Assembly (NCBI RefSeq): GCF_037176765.1
Contig: NC_090023.1
Coordinates: 103,510,366 to 103,574,365, forward strand
Direction of reading: 5' to 3'
From: Anolis sagrei
Taxonomy: Eukaryota > Chordata > Lepidosauria > Squamata > Anolidae
Length of the DNA stretch: 64,000 nt
The position numbers and the translations under genes were made by a program. Positions 43,744 through 57,548 of the stretch are shown one piece after another. Position 1 is the first letter of the stretch; the number at the start of each line of letters is the position of its first letter. Under the pieces are notes generated by a model. The model searched no databases, was not told the origin of the DNA, and saw only the letters and a list, made by a program, of their open reading frames with translations.

Positions 43744-44194
43744 ATGAGCCTCTCGCCGAAGGAGCTGTCGAGCCTGCTGAGCATCGTCTCGGAGGAGGCG
43801 GGCGGGGGCAGTTTCGAGGGCCTCTCCACGGCCTTCCACCACTACTTCGGCAAGGCCGAGCACTTCCGCGTGGGCTCCGTGCTAGTGCTGCTCCTCCAGC
43901 AGCCCGACCTGCTGCCCACGCCGCCGCAGCGCCTCACCGCCCTCTACCTACTCTGGGAGATGTACCGCACCGAGCCCCTCGCCGCCAACCCCTTCGCCGC
44001 CATCTTCGCCCACCTCCTCAACCCCGCGCCGCCCGAGCGCGCCAGCGCCGCCCCCGGAGCGCCCCCCGCCACCGCCGCCCAGCCCAACGCCAGCGCCGCC
44101 CCGGGATCCGCGGGATCCGGCTCAGCTGGGCCAGGCCCGGCCGGAGCGGGGGGTGGAGGCGCCGGCGACGACGGCGAGAAGCCCCCGCTCTCAG
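43744..44194 (+). CDS. CNOT11: CNOT11 coding exon 1
   Basis: CNOT11 is the CCR4-NOT deadenylase subunit that binds CNOT10 and docks on the CNOT1 N-terminus, acting in cytoplasmic mRNA decay. The exon encodes [53 protein letters not shown] and [15 protein letters not shown], nearly identical to human as I recall it. The ATG has A at -3. The human protein has about 60 extra N-terminal residues; no in-frame upstream ATG is seen here, so this is the likely start. After HLLNPAPP comes an Ala/Gly/Pro-rich linker of about 45 residues (about 99-145) that I recall being much shorter in human. The donor GTAAGC follows; exit is phase 1. All seven exons give 489 residues, against 510 in human. Confidence 0.95.
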
Positions 44195-44196
44195 GT

Positions 44197-44545
44197 AAGC
44201 CACCCATTCAGGTCTGCACAACCTGTGGCCCTCTAACCCAGGCCTGGGCCAACCTGGGCCCTCCAGACGTTTTGGACCCCAACTCCCACCATTCCTAACA
44301 GCCTCAGGCCCTTTCCTTTTCCCCCTCAGCCGCAGCGGCAGAGTGGGAAAAGGAAAGGGCCTGAGGCTGTTAGGAATGGTGGGAGTTGGGGGTCCAAAAC
44401 GTCTGGAGGGCCCAGGTTGGCCCAGGCCTGCTCTAGCTGATCTGGCCTCCCAACTCCCAGAATTCTGCACCATTGGACCAACTGGGAGTTGGAGGCCCAA
44501 GCACCTGGAGGGTACAGGCCTCAGCTAGGTATGGATGTTTGTTTG
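44197..44545. repeat. Inverted-repeat element at the start of CNOT11 intron 1
   Basis: GCCTGGGCCAACCTGGGCCC (44242-44261) and its inverse GGGCCCAGGTTGGCCCAGGC form long arms around a GAATGGTGGGAGTTGG core. The flanking AGCCACCCATTCAG and CTCAGCTAGGTATGGATG match the block at 30488-31300. The element starts within about three bases of the exon 1 donor. Confidence 0.7.
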
Positions 44546-44647
44546 TTTGAACCACACGTGCTCCTATATTGCGTGATGGATCCAAACTTGGCACACATAT
44601 CCCTCGTGATCCAAATTAAAATACTTGTGGGTTGTTTTCTTGTTTAG

Positions 44648-44885
44648 CTTTTTTATCGTTTCAGGAGCGACTTGAGAAACTGCAAATTGCTTCTGGTGTG
44701 AGAGAATTGGCCGTCTATAAGGATGTTGCCCCCAGGGGACATCCAGATGTGTTACTTCTCTCATGTCTCTGCATGGGAAGTTAGAGTTGACAGATGGGAA
44801 CTCACCCTACCTCCAATATTCAAACCGCCGACCTTTTGGTCAGCAGTCCTGGGTTTCACCGATTGCATCTCTGGGGGCGGGGTTG
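44648..44885 (-). mobile_element. tRNA-derived SINE
   Basis: On minus: a B-box-like GGTTTGAATATTGG after GACCAAAAGGTCGG, the CATGCAGAGACATGAGAGAA body, CCAATTCTCTCACACC, GTTTCTCAAGTCGCTCCTGA and an AACGATAAAAAAG tail. Same family as 45521-45775 and 25925-26044. Confidence 0.7.
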
Positions 44886-45117
44886 ATACAGCAAGATGAG
44901 AGTTGTAGTCCAGTCACATCTGAAGAAGCATGTGAATCCCACCCACAATAGGTCTGGAGAAAGCTGGCTCATATATACCAATCATGACCAATGTTAGGGG
45001 GGTTAAACTACCTCCCCCCCCCCTCTCAGAGCTTAAGGAAGGAAAAAGGACATTATATTGAAAGATATATAAGTATGAGAAAAAGAGAACTAGAAAAAAG
45101 TGGGGTGGAAAATAAAA

Positions 45118-45246
45118 GGCACTCAAAGTGGCCAGCTACTGGTCAAAGGACATTTAGTATAATGCCAAGTTTTTAACTTTGTTTGCGTTTTTTAAATACA
45201 TTACAACTGTAACCTTGGTTCGCTTCTGACACGATAAATAAATAAA
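45118..45246 (+). mobile_element. Vingi-like LINE 3' end
   Basis: Last 130 bases of the LINE family: ACTGGTCAAAGGACATTTAG, then ...GGTTCGCTTCTGACACGATA and an AAATAAATAAAT tail. Confidence 0.75.
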
Positions 45247-45255
45247 TACTTTGCA

Positions 45256-46285
45256 TTGTCTTGTCACCAGTTAAATCTTGATGTCTGTGCCTTCGCAAAA
45301 GGTCTCTCTAGTATGTATTGCTGAATTATTGATTTTAATATTATTCTGAAAGATATCTAGAAAAAAATAAAGTAAAATGTAAAAGGAGAAATAGAAAGAA
45401 AAAGGGAAAGAAGGAGAACAATAAGATTATTACTGTCATCTTGTCAGCAATGAGATATTGCTGCTGTGTGCCTTCACATGTTTTTTCAGTCATGCTTTAT
45501 CTAGTGATGCTAATTTTGTTGTGGAGCCCCTGTGGCACAATGAGTTAAACCCTTGTGTTGGCAGGACTGCTGACTGAAATGTTGGCAGTTCGAATCTGGG
45601 GAAGCAGGGTGAGCTCTTTCCTGTCAGCTCCAGCTTTCCATGCGGGGACATGAGATAAGCCACCCATAGGGTGGTAAAACATCCAGGCGTCCCCTGGGCA
45701 ACATCCTTGCAGACAACCAATTATTTCGCACCAGAAGCGACTTGCAGTTTCTCAAGTCGCTCTAGACACTTTTAAAATTATCATTGATTTTAACTTTACA
45801 CTTAAATGTATCTTAACATTTTTAAAAAGAAATACAGAAAGAAAAAAGATTATTTCTATTGTCTTTTCAGCAGTTTTAATTTGACAGTGTGTGCCTTCAC
45901 AGAAGACTTCTTTGATAGTGGTGTCACTATTGATATTGTTATTGATTTTAACATTACACTGAAAGTTATCTGGAAAAGGAAAGGGAAAAAAGAGAAAAAT
46001 AAGGAAAAAGGGAAAAAAATCAGATGACTTATCTTCATCTTTTCAGTAAATAGATATTGTTCTGTTTGCCTTCATAGAAGGTTACCCTGGTAGTGCTTTA
46101 TCTACTGATATTATTGCCATTGATTTTAAACACTACACTGAAAGACCTCTATAACAATAATGAAAAATTAAATATAGTTGTTGCAGTGTGCTTCACAGAA
46201 GGTTTCTCTAGTAGTGCTTTATCTGCTGTTGTCTTCATTGATTTTAAAATTACACTGAAAAATATCTAGAAAAAACAAAAGAAAA
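45256..46285. repeat. Five-unit tandem array in CNOT11 intron 1
   Basis: Units of about 125-150 bases begin near 45256, 45430, 45850, 46029 and 46165. Shared motifs in order: TGTGCCTTCACAGAAGG, TCTAGTAGTGCTTTATCT, ATTGATTTTAA(C/A)ATTACACTGAAA, TATCTAGAAAAAA and a purine-rich spacer. The second unit is split by the SINE at 45521-45775. Confidence 0.75.
45521..45775 (+). mobile_element. tRNA-derived SINE, full length
   Basis: A tRNA-like head GAGCCCCTGTGGCACAATGA with an A-box-like TGGCACAATGAG and a B-box GGCAGTTCGAATCTGGG, a body with CCATGCGGGGACATGAGATA, and a tail TTTCTCAAGTCGCTCTAGAC. Transcribed by Pol III if active. It interrupts unit 2 of the tandem array. Confidence 0.8.
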
Positions 46286-46334
46286 TAGAGGTAGAGAAAA
46301 GAAAAAAAGATTTCCAATCATATTTTCAGAAGTT

Positions 46335-46640
46335 ATACATACTATATATGTTCTTTATCTGGAAATCTGAAATATACAAAATTATTCACATGGGTAGTTG
46401 GGATAGAGACGCCTTTGCTTTCTTGTGGTTCAATGTACACAGGCTTTATTTCATGCACAAGATTATTACAATCTTGTGTATAAAATTCCCTTAAGGCTAT
46501 ATGTGCAAGGTATATATAAAACATAAATGAATTTTGTGTTTAGATATCTCATCATGTATGTATGAGCAAATACAGATGTTTCAAAATTAAAAAAAAACTG
46601 CTGGTTCCAAGCATTTTGGATAATGGATACTGTACCATGT
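46335..46640 (-). mobile_element. Tigger/pogo-like remnant
   Basis: On minus: GGTACAGTATCCATTATCC, AAAATGCTTGGAACCAGCAG, then ATGATGAGATATCTAAACAC, TTTATGTTTTATATATACC, the same backbone as 33672-33940. Confidence 0.55.
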
Positions 46641-48844
<2,204 letters not shown>

Positions 48845-49182
48845 TAAATTGTGTTGCTGCAGTTTGGTTGCTGTACAGTGAAATGTCGATTTTGGGTAGG
48901 AGAGTGTATGCGTGTAAGATAGTAAGGATTACTCCTTTCTCCGTAAGTCACTTTTAAAAGTACATTGACTTTTGTGATCAAACAAATCATTTGTGGCATT
49001 TAGGTGACAACAAATTATGCCAATCCATAATTTAAAAAATTGAGGCTTTTTAATTGTTTGGTGTGGGGGCATGATGATCACTGTGAGTGCATAGAGATAT
49101 ATTTATGCGTGATCCTATAAGATAGCCTATGGATTTTGGAAGTGGCATATTTAATACTCTATTTATTATGAAACATACACAG

Positions 49183-49584
49183 CAGTTCCCAAGTTACAGA
49201 TATCTGACTTCTAGTTAAGAATGGAGGTGAGACAACAGGCAGTGGAAACATACCCCTGAGAAGGGAAATGCACTCCTGAAAGAATTATCATGGGGAAAAA
49301 GGTATCTTGACTAAAGCTTTATCACCAATCCTTGTTTCCATGGTAACTCAAATTTTTCAGAATCCAGTTGTCACAGGGACAGAAAGTGAGATGGAATCTT
49401 CTGAACAGGAGTACAGACAGGAAGAGAAAACTTTAAAAAAATTTGGTTCAAATTACACTTAACAAATGTACCTGTTCCAACTTACATACAAATTCAACTT
49501 AAGAACAAACCTACAGAACCTATCTTGTCCATAGGACGATCTTGTCCATAGGACTGACTGTATAAAGTCCTGGGGACTGTCTGT
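49183..49584. mobile_element. Old TIR DNA-transposon remnant
   Basis: Left CAGTTCCCAAGTTACAGATA and right GTCCTGGGGACTG are degenerate inverted ends. The interior has AACTTACATACAAATTCAAC and AAGAACAAACCTACAGAACC, a pattern I recall from Tigger-type elements. Confidence 0.4.
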
Positions 49585-50232
49585 TTACAGATGTACAAAT
49601 TTACACCTGGAATGTTGCATTATGTCATGTTAAAGCAGATATTAGGTGTCTTATTTATCAATCAAATATATCTGTCCTGTCTTATTAAATCATTTATGTA
49701 GACCCATAAATGATCCACAGATGCAATTTAGAACTAGCTAAAATAATGTTGAAGAATGCTAATCATAGCACATGTGCAAATTGAATAAAATTAATTAGGT
49801 GAAAAACAAGCAATGTTTTGATGTGGTGCTGGAATGATAACAGCATTCATAGCAGTTGGACCACTTTCAAAAGCAAAGTGCCATTAGAAATATATTTTGA
49901 TTAAATTTGGTGCTTTTACTCTCCATACTGCAAAATATTCTTCATGTGATCTGCATATTGTTTCCAAACGTTTCATTCTTTTTGCAATTGTACCACTTGT
50001 TTTACCAGTTAAAACCTGTGTCCAATGATATATCCCTGCCTGTGGAAAAAACCAAACATATTTGGCAAGGTTCTATCTTAAGTACTGCTTATTTGACAGA
50101 AGACTTTGTTGATTAAGGACCTGTGAAATGAAATCAGTATTTTTTTCCAGAACCCTTCCTTTCAAATCAAAGCAGACTTCCTGGAATTGATGAATAAGTA
50201 CTAAACTACATCTCCAGTTGTTTTATTTTGAA

Positions 50233-50290
50233 CTAGCTTAGGTACCCGGCCATGCCCGGGTTAGGTCTTTTGTAACGATAAATATGAAAA
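50233..50290 (-). mobile_element. Helitron-like 3' end
   Basis: On minus: a hairpin (ACCCGG with CCGGGT, 50044-style arms at 50244-50249 and 50256-50261), a short spacer and CTAG at 50236-50233 followed by T. Sequence differs from the 2040 and 4077 ends, so it is a different family. The upstream limit is unknown. Confidence 0.45.
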
Positions 50291-50654
50291 GTATTCATTG
50301 TTTGATTTTGGCCATAGTTTGCTTGTACTGGGTAAAAGTCTGGCCTAAGATCTCCCTGTCATTGTAGACTCTACTAACTTGTTTCAAGATCATTTAAAAC
50401 TTACTGTTATCACAATTGTTGTGAATGAACAAGAAGCTGGAGAGAAATGCAAGGATCTGTGACATGGTGACATGCTAACTAGTCTTAGATTTCCATGATT
50501 TTGCAGTTACTGAGTCGTCCCCCCCCCCCCCCCAAAGCCATGTGTTGTGCACGAGATACAACCCTGGAGAGACATTGATGCTCAGAAATGGCAGGAATCC
50601 AAGTTTAGTACTTGATGTGAATCTGCACTTCTCCAGCCTCCCTCCCTTTCAAAA

Positions 50655-50765
50655 GTCACAAATACAGTACATGCGAAGTTATTTGTATTCCAAAATCCAA
50701 AGAAGTCTGAAATATGAAACACTTCTGGTCACAAGCACCTAGGATAAGGGAGGCTTGACTTGTAA
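50655..50765 (-). mobile_element. Tigger/pogo-like fragment
   Basis: On minus: CAAGCCTCCCTTATCCTAGG, GTGACCAGAAGTGTTTCATA, TTTGGATTTTGGAATAC, one end of the family at 33672-33940. Confidence 0.5.
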
Positions 50766-51913
50766 TATTAATGTTAATGGGATTCTTAGAAAGCACATAA
50801 GTAAGAGACAAATGAGATATGTGACATGCCTTTCTCATATAATGGTCAAGATCCCATTATGTGTAAATCTGAACATGCTTTCCCGTATCCTCCTTACAAC
50901 TGTCAATTCCCCAGAGAGCCCCCTTTTCAACTTACTGGAAGCAATTCCAGATCAAAAGGAAGCAGCTGATCTCAATATGGTTGTGGGTTTGTTATGAAAT
51001 TGAGTGTATGTTTTTTACTTCTCCAGGCAAAGTAGCTGAATCCCTATGGTCTAATTTGCTTCTTTCCTTTCCATCTGGCGAAAAGCATCAGGAGTAAAGC
51101 CCTCCTGATGCTACATGTGAAAGGTTTTTGGACAGAGTACAAGGACAAGAGAGTAGCCCTCTGAGACCAGTACAGAAAGGGATTTATGCTTATATGCCAT
51201 GCACCTAGATGCCTGTAAATCTGTAACTGGTTAATGGTCTTTGTGCATCTATTTTACTCTATTTTACTTAGGAATACGGGAGACTATCCAAATACCGGTA
51301 ATGCACATTTGCAACTATCATTTTTTAGAAAAAAAAATTACATATGCCTTCATTAGATTCAACTCAGAGAAATATACAGATGATTGCTCCAGTGGTGGAC
51401 TATGATGGCCCTGTGCAAGTGTTCCCAAAAGTGTTAATTATCACACTGTCACTCGGTTAATTGAAATGAGTAAATCCAGGTACTGGTGCTGATTTTTAAT
51501 TGTCTGGACTAAATTCTGAAAATATGAAAGGAATTATAAAAGTTGGTACATTGTTCTTTACTTTTGTTGTAAATTCTTTATGCATGTAGCCAGTGGAATC
51601 ATATGTTTTTTTTTTCCTTCTGCAAAGCTGCAGAAAAGTCTCAAAGTATTATGAGTCTATGATTAAATTAATAGCATTTTGTGTTTCCCAAAGTCAATAT
51701 GAATGTCATTGTTGGAAAAAAAATCATAAGAATATTTCCCAGTTACGGGTTGCAAGTCCTATCCTTCTGACAGCTGTATGAAAGAATGTGTTTTCAAATA
51801 ACTCACAGATTTCTTTCTGCCATTTGCTGCCAGTAGGCAGCAATGTAATATAACGGATAAATTTAATCCTCTTTGATTTGAGATTTTCTTGAGATTGCGT
51901 GCTCTAAAACTGA

Positions 51914-53121
<1,208 letters not shown>

Positions 53122-53324
53122 GTCATTTTCGTCCAGAATTTATCCGGCCACCACCTCCACTCCATATTTGTGAAGATGAACTAGCTTGGTTAAACCCTAT
53201 AGAACCAGATCATGCCATTCAGTGGGATAAGTCAATGTGTGTGAAAAACAGTGCTGGAGTAGAAATTAAGCGAATCATGGCCAAAGCATTCAAAAGTCCT
53301 TTGTCATCACAGCAGCAAACACAG
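53122..53324 (+). CDS. CNOT11: CNOT11 coding exon 4
   Basis: Completes a Ser codon, then encodes [60 protein letters not shown] and SSQQQTQ, the start of the conserved C-terminal domain that contacts CNOT10. The acceptor is TTCCCCTAG and the donor GTAGGT; it leaves in phase 0. Confidence 0.95.
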
Positions 53325-54333
<1,009 letters not shown>

Positions 54334-54430
54334 GCTTACTACAGCAGTTGATCTTCCTCCAGAATTTATCCACCTTTATATCTCCAACTGTATTTCTACA
54401 TGTGAACAAATTAAAGATAAATATATGCAG
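54334..54430 (+). CDS. CNOT11: CNOT11 coding exon 6
   Basis: Completes the Arg codon and encodes [20 protein letters not shown] then [12 protein letters not shown]. The acceptor is TTTTGAACAG and the donor GTAGGT; it leaves in phase 0. Confidence 0.95.
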
Positions 54431-54939
54431 GTAGGTATTACTGGTGTTTCAGTTATGTAGTGCGTGTTCTAGGTTGTATGACAAATTTGAGCAAAAAGTT
54501 GTTTTTCCTAAAATGTTCCTGCATAACTTAGAGGCAAGCTGGAAAAAAATCTCAGAGCTGATAATGTATGCTTCTAAAAATATGGAAAGTATTTACAAAC
54601 CCCCAGGTGGGGTTTTTACTTAGGAATGTGAAATATCCATCCAGTTTCAAAATCCTATGGTGCTGCCTTCCGTATTCATTTTAAGCCTAAAGAATCCAAA
54701 ACTGAAGATCGGAAAAGCAGAGCCTTTTAACTTTTTCACCAATCTCAGATAGTAATCATGTGCTTAAGCCTCAAAAATGACCTTAGGTCTAAATATTCAA
54801 TATTAAGATTTATTTAAAAAGACTAAAGATGGAAATCATAGCTTTCAGACCCCCCCCCCCCCCCAAGGTTAGTTTCAATTAACAGAATTGAAATATGATA
54901 GCTGTTGATTTGGGCTACAAAGTATAAACAGATTTGTTC
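54431..54939. other. CNOT11 intron 6, proximal part
   Basis: No element recognised apart from a C run at 54850-54864. Confidence 0.5.
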
Positions 54940-54947
54940 CCTTAGAT

Positions 54948-55128
54948 CAGTAGTTCTCAACCTGCGGGTCCCCAGATGTTTTGACCTTCAACTCCCAGAA
55001 ATCCTAACAGCTGGTAAATTGGCTGGGTTTTCTGGGAGTTGAAGGCCAAAACACCTGGGGACCCACAGGTTGAGAACTACTGATCTAAGGGAACAAATCC
55101 CTGGGGACCCACAGGTTGGGAACCACTG
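54948..55128. mobile_element. hAT MITE with copied flank
   Basis: Starts CAGTAGTTCTCAACCTG, ends CAGGTTGGGAACCACTG, and is bounded by CCTTAGAT at 54940-54947 and 55129-55136, a perfect 8-bp target duplication. Inside, a longer palindrome spans 54931-55099, including an inverted copy of the host flank (ATCTAAGGGAACAAATC at 55083-55099). Confidence 0.85.
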
Positions 55129-55183
55129 CCTTAGATATGTCTCCCAATGTCTTAGTTAATGAGGATATTATTCTTACTAATTT

Positions 55184-55349
55184 ATCACACTAGAGAAAGA
55201 ATCCACTTTAAATCCGGTTTCTGCCTCCTGCAGAATTCTGGGGTTTGTAGTTTAGTGAGGCGGTTAAAGGCTCTTCCCTACACTACAAACCCCAGAATTC
55301 TGCAGGAGGTAGCAACAGGATTTAAAGTGAACTCATTCTCTAGTGTGAT
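55184..55349. mobile_element. Palindromic MITE
   Basis: Arms of about 70 bases: ATCACACTAGAGAAAGAATC, TGCAGAATTCTGGGGTTTGT at the left, with inverses ACAAACCCCAGAATTCTGCA and TTCTCTAGTGTGAT at the right. Superfamily unassigned. Confidence 0.65.
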
Positions 55350-55360
55350 GACGTCTTTAA

Positions 55361-55615
<255 letters not shown>

Positions 55616-56189
55616 GACTTATTTGGAAAAATGTTTTTTATTGGATTAGGACATTGTAAGATTTCTGTATAGTTGACTTGCTTGCAAATAAGATGCGATT
55701 TGTGCTGTATTAAATACTGCTTTTGTTTTGGACAAGTTTGAATCCCGATATACATATATGACCATGCGTTGGTGGCTCTCGTCAGGTTGAAACCAGCCTA
55801 ACCTTTAATTATAATGCAGAGATTAAAACTGTAGAGGGAAATAGCAGTATAGTATTACGAGTATGAGTATCACTGGTGCACTTAGGGAGAGATAAGACAT
55901 GGTAACATTTTCACATTTTTTCTAGGAGCTAAGTATAATAAGACTGTCCCCCATCAAATATTTAAGGAGTGATGGAGGCTGCATTGTTTTCATGTCCAAA
56001 CCAAATTGTTTGGCAGTGATTTAGCCTGATTTGAAATGCTTTTGAGGATGGCAACTGTTTATCAACTAATGTTACTAGAAATATTTTTCTTTATTATCCA
56101 AATCACGGCATTCAGTCCTGTCATCCGTCCTGTCATGACTTTGCCCAACTCATTTAGCCTTCATCTTGTTTAATGAGCTTCTCAATAAA
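55616..56189 (+). other. CNOT11: CNOT11 3' UTR, probable
   Basis: AT-rich sequence after the stop. The first canonical AATAAA seen by eye is at 56184-56189, so polyadenylation soon after is plausible; ATTAAA variants occur earlier near 55708 and 55824. Confidence 0.45.
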
Positions 56190-57222
56190 TTGAGCAGTAG
56201 AATCTATATTTGACATTTAGGAAACAGCTTAAGTACAAGGAAAGCTACGCTGCAGACTTAGGATGTACTAGTAGGCTTAATGCATTCCTTTGTTACATAA
56301 TACATTAATTTTGTTCTATAGGCATTGTGGTTGAAAGCACTAGTATTCAGCTTCATCAGATACATTTCAAGATATTAATTTTCCCCTCTTGATCAAATCT
56401 ACATGCTACATTGTTTTTATGTGTCCACATCAAAGTGTTTTACTGAGTGGGGCTGGGGACGACAACCAGGCATCACTGAAGTGATCATAGTCTTGCAAGC
56501 AACCTTGATGAAGCTGAACTTAAGTTTCAATATTACCTTGAAAAGGTACTTCAAAGTGCAGCCGGGGTACATGAAAACTGTTGCTGTATATTATGTTTAT
56601 CACTAAACCACAATTTAAAATAGACTAGATGAATGCATGAAGGATAAGGTTATATATATTATCTCCGGTTATTTAAACATTATGCCTCTCGCTACCTGTT
56701 CCTGGGGAATGAGTAGAGGGGAAATATTTTAGCACAGGAAACCTGTTTGTGGGCTTTCCATAGGTGGTCAGTCTATTGGACAAAATAGTTTTTGTTTTGA
56801 TGCAGCATAATGTTGTCATTCCCCACATACCATACAAAGCACCTGGTCAAACTAAAATTATTTAGTAAAATTGGGATCATAGGCTTTCCGATCCATTATT
56901 TTTTACTATTTCTTTTACCCACAACATCACATTTTGACAACTGAATAGGAGTTGTGTTCATTTCTTGCAGAATATATGGGTATCTTTCAGGCCTCCAGAT
57001 GCTGAACTGTAAATCCCAACTGCCTTGACAGCCAGCAATGTGAACAGTCTAATAATATCTGGGGAGCTCTGGGAAACAATGGGACAATTACACAACTAGA
57101 CTGGAACAACTGATATATAGTTGTGTGCCGAAGACCAAAAATCAAGAATGTATGGAACATACATTGTAAATCAGCCTTCCGGTTTAAGCAAAATGTGAAA
57201 ATACAAAACCCTACAAACACAA
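56190..57222. other. Downstream of CNOT11, nothing recognised
   Basis: No coding exon or named repeat. The next mammalian neighbour, RNF149, could be expected further on, but no exon of it is visible. Confidence 0.45.
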
Positions 57223-57400
57223 TTTTTCTTCGTGTCCTCCGTGAAATGCACACCTATGGGTTCTCCCTGCGCATGCGCAGCAATCCGGAACTTCTAGAAT
57301 ATTCAATGAATTTTTAAATGATTATTTTAATGAATAAACACAAGCCCCCCCCCCCCCCCCCCGGTATATAAGCCCCGGCGTGCGCCTGAGAGGTAGTTCC
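57223..57400 (+). repeat. DIRS left inverted terminal repeat
   Basis: Inverse of 62775-62935 plus a distinct tip (TTTTTCTTCGTGTCCTCC). Contains TGCGCATGCGCA and a TATATAAG promoter box at about 57365, with a C run before it. Confidence 0.9.
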
Positions 57401-57548
57401 TTTTTCCGCGCCAAACAGGCAGCATCGCCAGGACTTCTCTTAGCTTCTCTTGGACTCTTTTCGACTCTTGACTCAGGACTGTTTTTTCGACTACCAGACT
57501 TCTCCTTGCCCGACCACGGACCGACTGACGACTCTCCACTCAGGCTAG

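Noticed and set aside
42667-43863. 398-codon minus-strand frame that seems to fuse CNOT11-antisense sequence with RT
   Set aside because: It is an accidental read-through from the antisense of CNOT11 exon 1 into the LINE copy.
45521-45600. Possible tRNA gene with A and B boxes
   Set aside because: The head is tRNA-like but continues into a SINE body found at other places in the window; no cloverleaf with a proper acceptor stem was evident.
57345-57362. C run in the DIRS left repeat as a true difference from the right repeat
   Set aside because: Homopolymer runs of this length (also at 7716, 50519 and 54850) are prone to sequencing and assembly error, so no weight was put on it.
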